64,000 nucleotides of DNA, taken from NCBI GenBank assembly GCA_021796535.1, contig JAKABW010000002.1:88964-152963 (forward strand), written 5' to 3'. Numbering within the stretch: position 1 is the first letter of the stretch; every line of letters starts with the position of its first letter. A model generated the notes under the pieces. That model did no database searches. It worked only from the letters and a program-made list of their open reading frames with translations, and had not been told where the DNA came from. The translations under genes and the position numbers were made by a program. The stretch is from Actinomycetes bacterium. Lineage in GTDB: Bacteria > Actinomycetota > Acidimicrobiia > Acidimicrobiales > Bog-793. Shown piece after piece: positions 9,116 to 18,633 of this stretch.

Positions 9116-10249
9116 ATGTCTCACATACTTGTTACCAACGATTTTCCTCCAAAGCGCGGAGGGATTCAGTCCTATTTATATGATCTGTGGAATGAGTTGG
9201 ATCCGGAGTCTTTTGAAGTGGTTACGATAGCCCATCCCGGGGACAGGGATTTTGATGCAAAGCAAAAATTTGTGGTGCACCGCCTTGAGGAAAAGATGTT
9301 GTTGCCGACCCCGAAGATAAGGAAAGCCATCGAAAAGGTTGCCCGCGACAAAGAAGCCTCTTTGGTTATTTTGGATCCGGCGTTGCCGGTAGGTCTTTTG
9401 GGTCCGCAACTCGGCATACCTTACGGGGTGGTGTTGCACGGGGCGGAAATAACCGTTCCGGCGCGTTTGCCCGTCGTCAATATTTTACTGAAAAAAGTTG
9501 TCAAAGAGGCCTCTCTCGTCATTTCCGCGGGACATTACGCATTGCGTGAAATCAAATCGGCCCTTGACTGCGAACGCCGTGATGCCGTTGTTGTTTTGCC
9601 GGGTATCGACATAAAGCGTTTTCGGCCTGTCGACGAGGTCGGCAAAAAAACGGCCCGTCGGCTGTTGGGACTTCCCGAAAGCGGCTTTCATATCGCGAGC
9701 GTCAGCCGCTTGGTGCCCAGAAAGGGCATGGATGTTTTGATAGAGGCTACGGCGGATCTTGTTGCCGAAGACAGAGATATTTGTCTTGTCATCGCCGGTA
9801 AAGGCAGAGACGAGAAGAGACTGAAAAAGCTGGCCTCTGCCAGAAATTTGCCGGTTGAGTTTTTGGGCGAAATACCGGAAGAAAAATTAAAACTTTTGTT
9901 GGAATCCTCCGATGTGTTTGCCATGCTTTGCAGGAACAGATGGTTCGGCTTGGAGCAAGAAGGGTATGGGATAGTATTCAACGAAGCCTCGGCGGCCGGA
10001 CTTACTTCAATTGCCGGGCGAAGTGGCGGCAGTGGGGAGGCGGTTTTGGATATGAAAACCGGCTTGGTGCTTGACAGGCCCGGTGACGTTGCCGTGGCCA
10101 AACAGGCCATAGTTGCTTTGATGGATAACGAGGACTTGCGACTTTCTTTTGCCAAAGCGGCACGTCGGCGTGTTGAGACCGAACTTGATACTCCGATTTT
10201 GGCGTCGCGGCTGGGCGATGCCATTAAAAAAATTGAACAAGGCGGGTGA
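9116..10249 (+). CDS. GT4 glycosyltransferase, PimB-like
   Basis: MSHILVTNDFPPKRGGIQSYLYDL...VVLPGIDIKRFRP...EQEGYGIVFNEASAAG; ATG at 9116 preceded by gggag. Confidence 0.85.
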   Translation: MSHILVTNDFPPKRGGIQSYLYDLWNELDPESFEVVTIAHPGDRDFDAKQKFVVHRLEEKMLLPTPKIRKAIEKVARDKEASLVILDPALPVGLLGPQLGIPYGVVLHGAEITVPARLPVVNILLKKVVKEASLVISAGHYALREIKSALDCERRDAVVVLPGIDIKRFRPVDEVGKKTARRLLGLPESGFHIASVSRLVPRKGMDVLIEATADLVAEDRDICLVIAGKGRDEKRLKKLASARNLPVEFLGEIPEEKLKLLLESSDVFAMLCRNRWFGLEQEGYGIVFNEASAAGLTSIAGRSGGSGEAVLDMKTGLVLDRPGDVAVAKQAIVALMDNEDLRLSFAKAARRRVETELDTPILASRLGDAIKKIEQGG

Positions 10250-10425
10250 TTCGATTTTTCGGGTTGCAGATGTTTGAGAATAGTCAAATTTTAGCGCGAC
10301 CGAGTTGTTCTTCTTGTGCTACTTTATTGCTATCGAGAAGTATGCGGTAATTTCTTCCCGTCGGTTTTCCGGGTTTATTTATACGGCCTTTTGATTGAGT
10401 GCGATTGTAAAAGAAAGGAGCATTC

Positions 10426-10869
10426 GTGGAGCATGCCTCTGAGGAGCTTGTGATCGCCGGAAGCCTCGAACGTTGTTTTTCAATCGTCGTAGACGTAGAG
10501 CGCTATCCGCTTTGGGTCGCAGATATCCGCGAGGTGGAAGTGTTGGAGCGTAACGAAGACGATCTGGCGCTGACGGCACGTTTTCGCGCCGGTGCTTTTG
10601 GCAGGAGCGCCAATTATGTCTTGAGCTACGATTACTCCAAAGCCCCGAATGTATTGTCGTGGTACCAGACGGAAGGCGACATCACAAACAAATTAAACGG
10701 CAGTTACGAATTCGAAGCCACCGATATCGATACCACTCTTGTCAAGTACTCTCTGGAAGTTGATTTAAAAGTTCCCATCCCGGGTTTCGTCAAGCGAAGA
10801 ATAGAAAGTCATATTCTCCATGCGGCCGTATGGGATTTGAAGGATATGGTTGAGTCACGGGCGCACTAG
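10426..10869 (+). CDS. SRPBCC (polyketide cyclase/dehydrase) family protein
   Basis: EELVIAGSLERCFSIVVDVERYPLWVADIREVEVLE fits the START-like fold family. Confidence 0.8.
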   Translation: MEHASEELVIAGSLERCFSIVVDVERYPLWVADIREVEVLERNEDDLALTARFRAGAFGRSANYVLSYDYSKAPNVLSWYQTEGDITNKLNGSYEFEATDIDTTLVKYSLEVDLKVPIPGFVKRRIESHILHAAVWDLKDMVESRAH

Positions 10870-10918
10870 TCCTCTTTGGAATTGAGAACTTTTTGTCGTT
10901 ACGCTCGCTTGGGCTGAA

Positions 10919-11725
10919 ATGAAAATAGGCATCATTCTCCCCACCTTCACCGAAGAAGCCGATTTACCGTTTGAAACGGCATTGGCGGCAGAAGAAGCGG
11001 CCTTGGACGGCATTTTTACATATGACCATATTTGGCCCATAGGTTACCCCGACAGACCGGCCGTTTCGGCGGCGGCGGTTTTGGGAATTTTAACGCAGAC
11101 CACAAAAATAATCCGACTCGGCACTCTTGTTGCCAGGGTTGGTCTTCTGCCCGACAATTTGTTGATGGCAGAGATGAAAACGCTGAATTCTCTGAGCGGG
11201 AACAGGATGATTGCCGGGATCGGGACAGGCGACAAAAAAAGCATATTGGAGAACACGGTTCTGCATGTGCCGGAAGTATCTGTCAAGAAACGTCAGGAAT
11301 CACTGAGCAAAGTAGCAGCTGCGCTGGCGGATTCCGGAATGGAAACCTGGATAGGGGCGGGTTTGGACTCCACCAACCGCGTTGCCTTCAGTGTCGGAGC
11401 GAAGCTGAATTTTTGGAACTTGACCCCTGAGGCCTTGGAAAAAAAAATATCCTTTTGCACGAAGAGTCTTTCTCCCGGCGATGCCTTAGGCGCGGCAACA
11501 GCCGGTTTTGAAGACGGCGCTTCCGTGTTGCGGGAGGATCCGGCGATAAAGGCCGAAGACTTTACCTGGGCCGGGCAGTTGCCCCGTGCAAATCGTGAAA
11601 GACTTTCCCTCCACGGGGCTTTGCAAAGTTTGGGCATCTCTTGGGCGGTTTTTCACTTGGGTTCGAACCAAAAAAAGGAACTGACAGACGCCGTTTCTTT
11701 TCTGGCCGAGTTGCCCAAAGAATAA
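10919..11725 (+). CDS. LLM-class (luciferase-like) oxidoreductase
   Basis: MKIGIILPTFTEEADLPFETALAAEEAALDGIFTYDHIWP...IIRLGTLVARVGLL. Confidence 0.8.
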   Translation: MKIGIILPTFTEEADLPFETALAAEEAALDGIFTYDHIWPIGYPDRPAVSAAAVLGILTQTTKIIRLGTLVARVGLLPDNLLMAEMKTLNSLSGNRMIAGIGTGDKKSILENTVLHVPEVSVKKRQESLSKVAAALADSGMETWIGAGLDSTNRVAFSVGAKLNFWNLTPEALEKKISFCTKSLSPGDALGAATAGFEDGASVLREDPAIKAEDFTWAGQLPRANRERLSLHGALQSLGISWAVFHLGSNQKKELTDAVSFLAELPKE

Positions 11726-11915
11726 ACTGTTTTCCAAGGTGCCTTTACCTCAGGACAATCTTTATGTAAGTCAAAGGGTCGCGTATTCAATCTTTTGGAA
11801 ACTCCCGCAGGGCAAGTTCAAAATGAATTTGCATTATATCTAAAAAATATATGAGAGGCTAAATTGTCACGCATTTTCCTGCGCATATACTGGGTTTGCG
11901 GGTAACGTATTAAGC

Positions 11916-13118
11916 ATGGAGTTTCGCAGAATTAACGGTTTGCCGCCTTACGTGTTTGCTCAAATAGATTCGCTTAAATTGCAGGCACGGCGGGCAGGTG
12001 ACGACGTCGTGGATTTGGCGTTCGGCAATCCGGACATACCCTCCCCCGATGTTGCCGTGGAGAAATTGATAGAAGCGGCCAGGAATCCGCGCAATCACAG
12101 GTATTCCTCTTCGCGCGGCATACCCAAATTGAGACTTGCCATCTCCGATCTGTATTTGCGCAGATTCAATGTGGAACTTGATCCTGATCAAGAAGTTGTG
12201 GCAACCATAGGTGCCAAGGAGGGATTTTCCCATTTGATGTGGGTATTGGTGGCTCCCGGCGACACGGCACTGGTCCCGGCCCCTTCGTATCCCATACACA
12301 TCTACGCGCCCTTGTTCGCCGGAGCCGACGTGAGAATGATTCCACTTGAGGGACTCGGCACGGACGAAAGCGACGCCGGCGAAGCATTTTTTGCCAATTT
12401 AATGCAGGCTTGGGAGTCGGCATGGCCAAAGCCCAAGGTCGTGGTGATATCTTTTCCCCACAACCCCACCACCGCTTGTGTGGATCTCGGCACCATGACC
12501 CGTTTGGTGGAATTCGCCAAAGAACACGAAGTCATTTTGGTTCACGATTTCGCTTATGCTGATACCTCTTTTGACGGTTTCACGCCGCCTTCAATCTTGC
12601 AGGTTCCGGGAGCAAAGGATGTGGCCGTAGAGCTTTATTCACTGACAAAATCATTTTCAATGGCCGGTTGGCGTGTGGCTTTTTTGGTGGGGAACAAGCA
12701 AGTTGTGCAGGCCCTTACCAAACTTAAGAGTTATTTGGATTACGGAACATTTCAGCCGATACAAATAGCTTCGATCGTGGCCATGAACGAAGTTCCGGAC
12801 TATCCCAAAGCCGTCAACGAAATATATCTGGCCAGACGCGACGCATTGTGTGACGGCATGACGCGAATAGGGTGGCACGTTCCGAAACCGAAAGCGACGA
12901 TGTTCGTATGGGCCGGGATTCCCGAACCTTACGACAAAATGGGTTCATTGGAGTTTTCCAAACTCTTGGTTTCCAAAGCAAAGGTTGCCGTTTCGCCGGG
13001 AGTGGGTTTCGGTCCGGGCGGCGACGGATACGTCCGTTTTGCATTGATAGAAAACGAGCAGCGGATAGGCCAGGCGATCAGAAATATCAAGAAAGCTTTG
13101 CCGGAACTCGGAACATAG
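11916..13118 (+). CDS. PLP-dependent class I/II aminotransferase (AlaC/LL-DAP aminotransferase-like)
   Basis: [51 protein letters not shown]. Confidence 0.88.
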   Translation: MEFRRINGLPPYVFAQIDSLKLQARRAGDDVVDLAFGNPDIPSPDVAVEKLIEAARNPRNHRYSSSRGIPKLRLAISDLYLRRFNVELDPDQEVVATIGAKEGFSHLMWVLVAPGDTALVPAPSYPIHIYAPLFAGADVRMIPLEGLGTDESDAGEAFFANLMQAWESAWPKPKVVVISFPHNPTTACVDLGTMTRLVEFAKEHEVILVHDFAYADTSFDGFTPPSILQVPGAKDVAVELYSLTKSFSMAGWRVAFLVGNKQVVQALTKLKSYLDYGTFQPIQIASIVAMNEVPDYPKAVNEIYLARRDALCDGMTRIGWHVPKPKATMFVWAGIPEPYDKMGSLEFSKLLVSKAKVAVSPGVGFGPGGDGYVRFALIENEQRIGQAIRNIKKALPELGT

Positions 13119-13266
13119 CAATTCAAATATCGTGATTTGCCCGAGTTTTGTTTTCTGATCACGTCAAAATCGGAACGGTCGTTTTGTGTTATTTTATTAC
13201 ACTTCAGTAACAATAATGAAATAAATTTAGCAACAATAATTAATTAAATTTTTTGTACAATTTGTG

Positions 13267-13304
13267 TTGACACCCGATTTTATCGAGTTTAGACTAATTG
13301 TCTA
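13267..13304 (+). promoter_or_regulatory. Putative nrdJ promoter: TTGACA-N17-TAGACT, with TAGAC-N5-GTCTA inverted repeat over the -10
   Basis: Consensus -35 at 13267-13272, -10-like TAGACT at 13290-13295, inverted repeat 13290-13304. Confidence 0.5.
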
Positions 13305-13434
13305 CAGATAATTACAAGCATGTAATTTAGTCCGCGTTATTTGATTCGGTATCAGGTTATATAGACAATATAGAGATTGGGCAACAGTCGCAATTGAAAC
13401 AGGTTGTCCGAGACGGGCAAGAGAAGGGGAGCAA

Positions 13435-16275
13435 ATGGCACTTACCGCAGACCGCAACGAAATAGGCATTCACAGACATTTTACGACCGCCGGTGTTCAC
13501 CCATATGACATGGTGGAGTGGGAAAAACGCGATTCCAGGATTACGGATTACCGTACCGGAGAAGTCGCATTTGAACAGCTCGACGTGGAGGTGCCCAAGT
13601 TTTGGAGCATGAACGCCACCAATATTTTGGCGCAAAAGTATTTCAGAGGCAATCTCGGGACGCCTGAGCGCGAAACGTCTTTGCGTCAAGTCGTCGACCG
13701 CGTTGCCGATACCATAACGGCATGGGGCCTGAAAGACGGCTACTTTACCGGCGATGCCGAAGCCAAGGCTTTTTCCGATGAGCTGAAATACCTTATCGTT
13801 ACCCAAAAAGCCGCTTTCAACTCTCCCGTATGGTTCAACATAGGAGTAAAAGGCGTGCCTCAACAAGCTTCGGCCTGTTTTATTTTGGCGGTCGAAGATT
13901 CCATGAAGGACATCTTGAACTGGTACACGGAAGAGGGAATTATTTTCAAAGGCGGCTCCGGTGCCGGCGTCAACCTTTCAAAAATCAGGAGCTCGAAAGA
14001 ACACCTGAAAGGCGGCGGAACCGCTTCCGGACCGGTGAGTTTTATGCGCGGGGCGGATGCTTCGGCCGGCACCATCAAGTCCGGCGGTAAAACAAGACGT
14101 GCCGCCAAGATGGTTGTTCTCGATGTGGATCATCCGGATGTCCAGGAATTCATCTGGTGCAAGGCCATCGAGGAAAGAAAAATAAGGGCTTTGAAAGAAG
14201 CCGGTTTCGATATGGACTTGGACGGCAAAGACAGTTTTTCCGTCCAGTACCAAAACGCCAACAACTCCGTAAGGCTGAGCGACGATTTCATGAAGCAGGT
14301 TTTGGCAGACGGCCATTGGGATCTTCTTGCCAGAACCGACGGGAAGCCCGTGGTGAACCTAAAAGCGAGGGATCTTTTCCGTCAGATAGCGGAAGCCGCT
14401 TGGGAGTGTGCCGATCCGGGGTTGCAGTTCGACACCACAATCAACAAATGGCATACGGCTCCCAACACCGGACGCATCAGCGCCAGCAATCCTTGCAGTG
14501 AGTACGTGCATTTGGATAACAGTGCCTGCAACCTGGCAAGTCTGAATCTGCTTTCTTACCTGAACGGCGACGGAGTATTCGACGTAAAAGCCTTTGCCGC
14601 CTCAGTCGGAGTGGTGTTTACGGCACAGGAAATTTTGGTGGGGAACGCCGATTATCCCACGGAAAAAATTACCGACACCACCAAGAAGTTTAGGCAGCTC
14701 GGTCTGGGCTACGCCAACCTGGGAGCCATGCTGATGGCTCTCGGCCTCCCCTACGATTCGGACGAGGCAAGAGCCATCACCTCTGCCGTTACGGCGCTTA
14801 TGACCGGTCAGGCGTACTACACTTCCGCCAGGATTGCTTCCAGGAAAGGATCCTTCGAGGGGTACGCTGCAAATAAAGAACCGATGCTCAACGTATTGAA
14901 AATGCACAGAGAAAAAGTGTCCGAGATCGATGAAAAAATGGTTCCCTCCTACCTTTTCCGGGCGGCCGCGGAATCTTTTGACAATGCCGTTGAACTGGCC
15001 GAGGTAGTCGGGGTAAGAAACTCTCAGGCCACGGTGCTGGCCCCGACCGGCACGATCTCCTTTTTGATGGACTGCGACACAACCGGAATTGAGCCGGACT
15101 TGGCGCTTGTCAAAACCAAGAAACTGGTCGGAGGCGGTACGATGTCCATCGTCAATCAGACCGTGCCGCGTGCTTTGGCAAAGTTGGGTTACTCTCCCGA
15201 AGAAGTGGAGTCCATAGTTGCCTGGATTGACAGGCAAAAAACCATTACGGGAGCGCCGTTCCTGAAGCCGGAACATTTCAAAGTATTTGCGTGCTCCATG
15301 GGCGACAACACCATCCACTATTCGGGCCACGTCAAAATGATGGCAGCCGCGCAGCCGTTTATATCGGGTGCAATTTCCAAAACCGTCAACATGCCGGAAG
15401 ACGTCAGCGTGGAAGACGTGGAGCAGCTCCATATTGATGCGTGGCAGCTCGGTCTGAAAGCGGTTGCGATTTATCGCGACAATTGCAAAGTAGGACAGCC
15501 CTTGTCGACGACCAAAAAGGAAGAAGGAAAAGTTGACAGTCCGGAAGAGGCCGCGGGCCGTTCTGTTTCCGAAAAAGATGCATACGTCAAAGAACTTGAG
15601 GCAAAGCTGAAGGGAGCCGTTCTTCACCACCCCGGGACTTCGCGTGAAAGGCTTCCCAGGAAGAGGCGTTCCAGCACTTTTGCCTTCCGGGTTTCCGATT
15701 GCGAGGGTTATGTAACAGTGGGTGAATATGACGACGGCCGCCCCGGCGAAGTGTTCATGAAGGTTTCCAAACAGGGTTCGACGTTATCCGGAATCATGGA
15801 CGCTTTTTCCATAGCCGTCAGCCTCGGTCTGCAACACGGCGTGCCGCTCTCTACTTTTGTCAAAAAGTACACCAATATGCGTTTTGATCCCGCGGGAATG
15901 ACGGATGACCAAGATTTGCGTATCGCATCGAGTCTGGTTGACTATATCTTCAGACGCCTTGCCCTGGACTACCTTCCCGAAGACGAGAGAATCGATCTCG
16001 GCATCCTCTCCACGGGGGAAAGAACGCAACAGCCTCTTCCCGGCATGGAGTATATAGAGATCAGCAATGCCGTGAAACAAGAGCGGGACAGGTTCGGAGA
16101 AGGCGGCGACAGGGAAAAAAGCGCCGAAAAGCCTCAGAATGCCCCCGCATCTGCCGGTGCTGTCTCAGAAAAAAGCAAAGACGCCCCGTTTTGCTACGCT
16201 TGCGGAAATGTGATGCAAAGAGCCGGGTCTTGCTATGCCTGTCCCAGCTGCGGTGCCACGAGCGGATGCTCTTGA
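13435..16275 (+). CDS. nrdJ: Adenosylcobalamin-dependent class II ribonucleotide reductase
   Basis: SPVWFNIGVKG, KGGSGAGVNLSKIRSS, NPCSEYVHLDNSACNLASLNL, APTGTISFLMDCDTTGIEPDLALVK; C-terminal Cys-rich CYACGNVMQRAGSCYACPSCGATSGCS. Confidence 0.95.
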   Translation: MALTADRNEIGIHRHFTTAGVHPYDMVEWEKRDSRITDYRTGEVAFEQLDVEVPKFWSMNATNILAQKYFRGNLGTPERETSLRQVVDRVADTITAWGLKDGYFTGDAEAKAFSDELKYLIVTQKAAFNSPVWFNIGVKGVPQQASACFILAVEDSMKDILNWYTEEGIIFKGGSGAGVNLSKIRSSKEHLKGGGTASGPVSFMRGADASAGTIKSGGKTRRAAKMVVLDVDHPDVQEFIWCKAIEERKIRALKEAGFDMDLDGKDSFSVQYQNANNSVRLSDDFMKQVLADGHWDLLARTDGKPVVNLKARDLFRQIAEAAWECADPGLQFDTTINKWHTAPNTGRISASNPCSEYVHLDNSACNLASLNLLSYLNGDGVFDVKAFAASVGVVFTAQEILVGNADYPTEKITDTTKKFRQLGLGYANLGAMLMALGLPYDSDEARAITSAVTALMTGQAYYTSARIASRKGSFEGYAANKEPMLNVLKMHREKVSEIDEKMVPSYLFRAAAESFDNAVELAEVVGVRNSQATVLAPTGTISFLMDCDTTGIEPDLALVKTKKLVGGGTMSIVNQTVPRALAKLGYSPEEVESIVAWIDRQKTITGAPFLKPEHFKVFACSMGDNTIHYSGHVKMMAAAQPFISGAISKTVNMPEDVSVEDVEQLHIDAWQLGLKAVAIYRDNCKVGQPLSTTKKEEGKVDSPEEAAGRSVSEKDAYVKELEAKLKGAVLHHPGTSRERLPRKRRSSTFAFRVSDCEGYVTVGEYDDGRPGEVFMKVSKQGSTLSGIMDAFSIAVSLGLQHGVPLSTFVKKYTNMRFDPAGMTDDQDLRIASSLVDYIFRRLALDYLPEDERIDLGILSTGERTQQPLPGMEYIEISNAVKQERDRFGEGGDREKSAEKPQNAPASAGAVSEKSKDAPFCYACGNVMQRAGSCYACPSCGATSGCS

Positions 16276-16340
16276 CCAAAACGTCTGGTGCGTCGGAAGC
16301 GGACGTTCGCGTCGGATGCCGACGGGTTTGAATATAAACG

Positions 16341-16378
16341 GCGGCAAACCTGTCAAAAGTGTTTGCCGCATCGTTTTA
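16341..16378 (+). terminator. Terminator-like hairpin after nrdJ
   Basis: gcggcaaac-ctgtcaaaagt-gtttgccgc followed by a short T-rich tract (atcgttttaat). Confidence 0.55.
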
Positions 16379-16571
16379 ATGTCATGGTTGGAGTTGCATC
16401 GTTTTGATGTCGGGACTGATTGTCGAACATAAAAGCTGCGTGCTGGAGTAATCCTTTTCCGGCGGCAGCGACATCTCCGTTCTTTTGTTTACGTTATGCG
16501 GCGTGCGAAGCGCCGGTGCCTGTAGGCTGTGAATAACCGTTTGCAGAAGATCTATCAGAGACGGTGTATCG

Positions 16572-17876
16572 ATGGTTGCAGTTAAAAAATTATCAGTTTT
16601 TCACCCCATTGCCCATTGGCGCGGGATGGAAAACCGCTTTGTGCTTGCACTGGCATTGCTGACTTTTGCTCTTTGGTTGGGTGCCAGTGCCATACTGCCC
16701 ATGCTTCCGCTCTATCTGACCAAGTCCGGTTCGGGCAGCTTGGGAGTGGGTGTCGTGATGTCCGCATACTATATCGGAGCCGTCCTGACGCAGATCCCCG
16801 CAGGCAAATTGGTGGACGCAATAGGTCCCGCTCCCGTTATCGTGTCCGGTTTGTGTGTGTTTGGACTGGCAAGCGTGTCGTTTGCTTTGATTCACGGCAT
16901 TGTTTTGGCCGTTATTTTTCGTTCCCTGCAGGGCATAGGTGCCGGCGCCGTGACTGTTGCCTGTTTGGGGGCAGTTTCGGCGACTGTGGAGAGGGGACGA
17001 AAAGGTGCTTCTCTGGGCATGATCTACGGGTCGCAAATGATGGCTACCGCACTCGGCCCGGTTATAGGCAGCATTGTGGGAACTGCCTCTTTGCGGCTGC
17101 TGTTTGTGTCGGCGGGTCTGCTCGGAATACTGACGGCTGTTTTTTCCGGATTTTATTTTTTCATGGACACAACGGCAAAATCTATTTTTTTCCGGCATGG
17201 ACTTTACCCCGGCAACGGTGCCGATCGGGCGGCAAAGGCTCCCGAACCGATTCCGGCTTTGCTTGGCACGGAGGCTGCGGCGGGAGAAGCAAAAAACATT
17301 TTTTTCCGAGGATACAATAAGATTCCGTTCTTGGATAAGAAATCCAAATCCCGTTTTGCGGCAGGTTTGCTGGCCTTTTCCGTGTTGGGGTATCTTCCCG
17401 GTTCTTACGAAGCATTTTGGGCTCTTTATCTGCACATGCGCCATGCGAGTTCGCCGGAAATAGGACTTTCCTGGACGTTGTTTGCGTTGCCTTATGCGCT
17501 TTTGGCCGTGCCTGCGGGTCATTTGGCCGAACATAAAAACAAGAAGTTGCTTATGGTGATTACCCTCGTTTGGTCGGGGGCTTTTGCCTCTCTCTATCCG
17601 GAACTGCACTTGGTGCCGCTGATCATAGGATTGGCTGTTTTTGAGGCGATGGGGGCCGTATTGGCTTCACCGACGGCAACGCTTTTGATATCGGACTCCG
17701 TGCATGCTTCTTGGCAGGGGAGAGCACAGGGGATGGCCGCTACCCTCTGGACCTTATTTGCCGGTGTGGGAGCACTTCTCGGAGGCGCTTTGTTTTCGGT
17801 ATCATACGGTTTGCCTTTTTTTGTGTTGACTGCCCTGCTCGTATTAATTGCACTTTTCCAATTGTTCTTGTTGTAG
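16572..17876 (+). CDS. MFS transporter
   Basis: 12-TM-type sequence; LPLYLTKSG...QIPAGKLVDAIG; start may be 16626. Confidence 0.85.
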   Translation: MVAVKKLSVFHPIAHWRGMENRFVLALALLTFALWLGASAILPMLPLYLTKSGSGSLGVGVVMSAYYIGAVLTQIPAGKLVDAIGPAPVIVSGLCVFGLASVSFALIHGIVLAVIFRSLQGIGAGAVTVACLGAVSATVERGRKGASLGMIYGSQMMATALGPVIGSIVGTASLRLLFVSAGLLGILTAVFSGFYFFMDTTAKSIFFRHGLYPGNGADRAAKAPEPIPALLGTEAAAGEAKNIFFRGYNKIPFLDKKSKSRFAAGLLAFSVLGYLPGSYEAFWALYLHMRHASSPEIGLSWTLFALPYALLAVPAGHLAEHKNKKLLMVITLVWSGAFASLYPELHLVPLIIGLAVFEAMGAVLASPTATLLISDSVHASWQGRAQGMAATLWTLFAGVGALLGGALFSVSYGLPFFVLTALLVLIALFQLFLL

Positions 17877-17910
17877 TCTTTTGGGAAAGCTCGACGTTTC
17901 GGAGAAACAA

Positions 17911-18633
17911 ATGCCTGAGATCAAAGACAAGATATTGTTGGGACAGGTTGTCAAAGGAGACAGAAGGGGAAGACAATTGGGTTTTCCCACGGCCAATCTT
18001 GATCCCTCTCATACCGTAGTGATAAGCGGTGCCCTCTTGTCTGCAGTTGCTTTTGGTAAAGAAGAAAATACACACTGCGAATCAGGTCTGCAAACCGGAA
18101 AACTCCTAAAAGACGCGATACGGAGAACTTTGACGCAAGAAAACCTCTCGTTGGCCGATCCTTTGTCTTCCGATAAAGTGTTTTTGTTTGTTCATGCTCT
18201 CCTGAGGGAGATATTTGCCGCCGACGGTCCGTCTGCTTTTCAAAAAGAAGAGCTCACAGATCAATTCCTGGCCGAAGAGATTTTAAATTATTTTAAAGGC
18301 AAGAGCGTTGTTCTTGCGAAGGAAGCGCCGGCGTCCGGCATTCCCGAATTGTCTGTTATGTCCGACGGCGTATATGCCGCCGTGGCCGGAGGGGTGAGCG
18401 CCGAAATACTCCCGGCGGCCGTGTCTGTCGGTACAAGGGAACAGTTCTATGACCGGGGAATAAGAATCACAGAGGCTCATCTGATAGGTGTGGAACTGGA
18501 TCTTTATGACCGGCTGCTTTGTCTGCACGTCAAATATTTCATAAGAGCTCAGCGTAAGTTTTCTTCCATGATCGAGTTGATATCGGCAATCGAAAACGAC
18601 GTAGAAGAAAGTAAACGGCTTCTGTCTATGTAG
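17911..18633 (+). CDS. Stand-alone riboflavin-kinase-like protein with a large internal insertion
   Basis: GQVVKGDRRGRQLGFPTANLD and, after ~118 extra residues, DGVYAAVAGG...AAVSVGTREQF...EAHLIGVELDLYDRLLCLHVKYFIRAQRKFSSMIELISAIENDVEESKRLL. ATG at 17911 is preferred over 17848. Confidence 0.7.
   Translation: MPEIKDKILLGQVVKGDRRGRQLGFPTANLDPSHTVVISGALLSAVAFGKEENTHCESGLQTGKLLKDAIRRTLTQENLSLADPLSSDKVFLFVHALLREIFAADGPSAFQKEELTDQFLAEEILNYFKGKSVVLAKEAPASGIPELSVMSDGVYAAVAGGVSAEILPAAVSVGTREQFYDRGIRITEAHLIGVELDLYDRLLCLHVKYFIRAQRKFSSMIELISAIENDVEESKRLLSM

Noticed and set aside
13186-13202. NrdR box upstream of nrdJ (gtgttattttattacac)
   Set aside because: Inverted repeat has the opposite orientation (GTGT...ACAC) and wrong spacing relative to the NrdR consensus.
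14602-15630. Long minus-strand ORF (342 aa) antisense to nrdJ
   Set aside because: Lies wholly inside the clear nrdJ coding region and has no recognizable domain.
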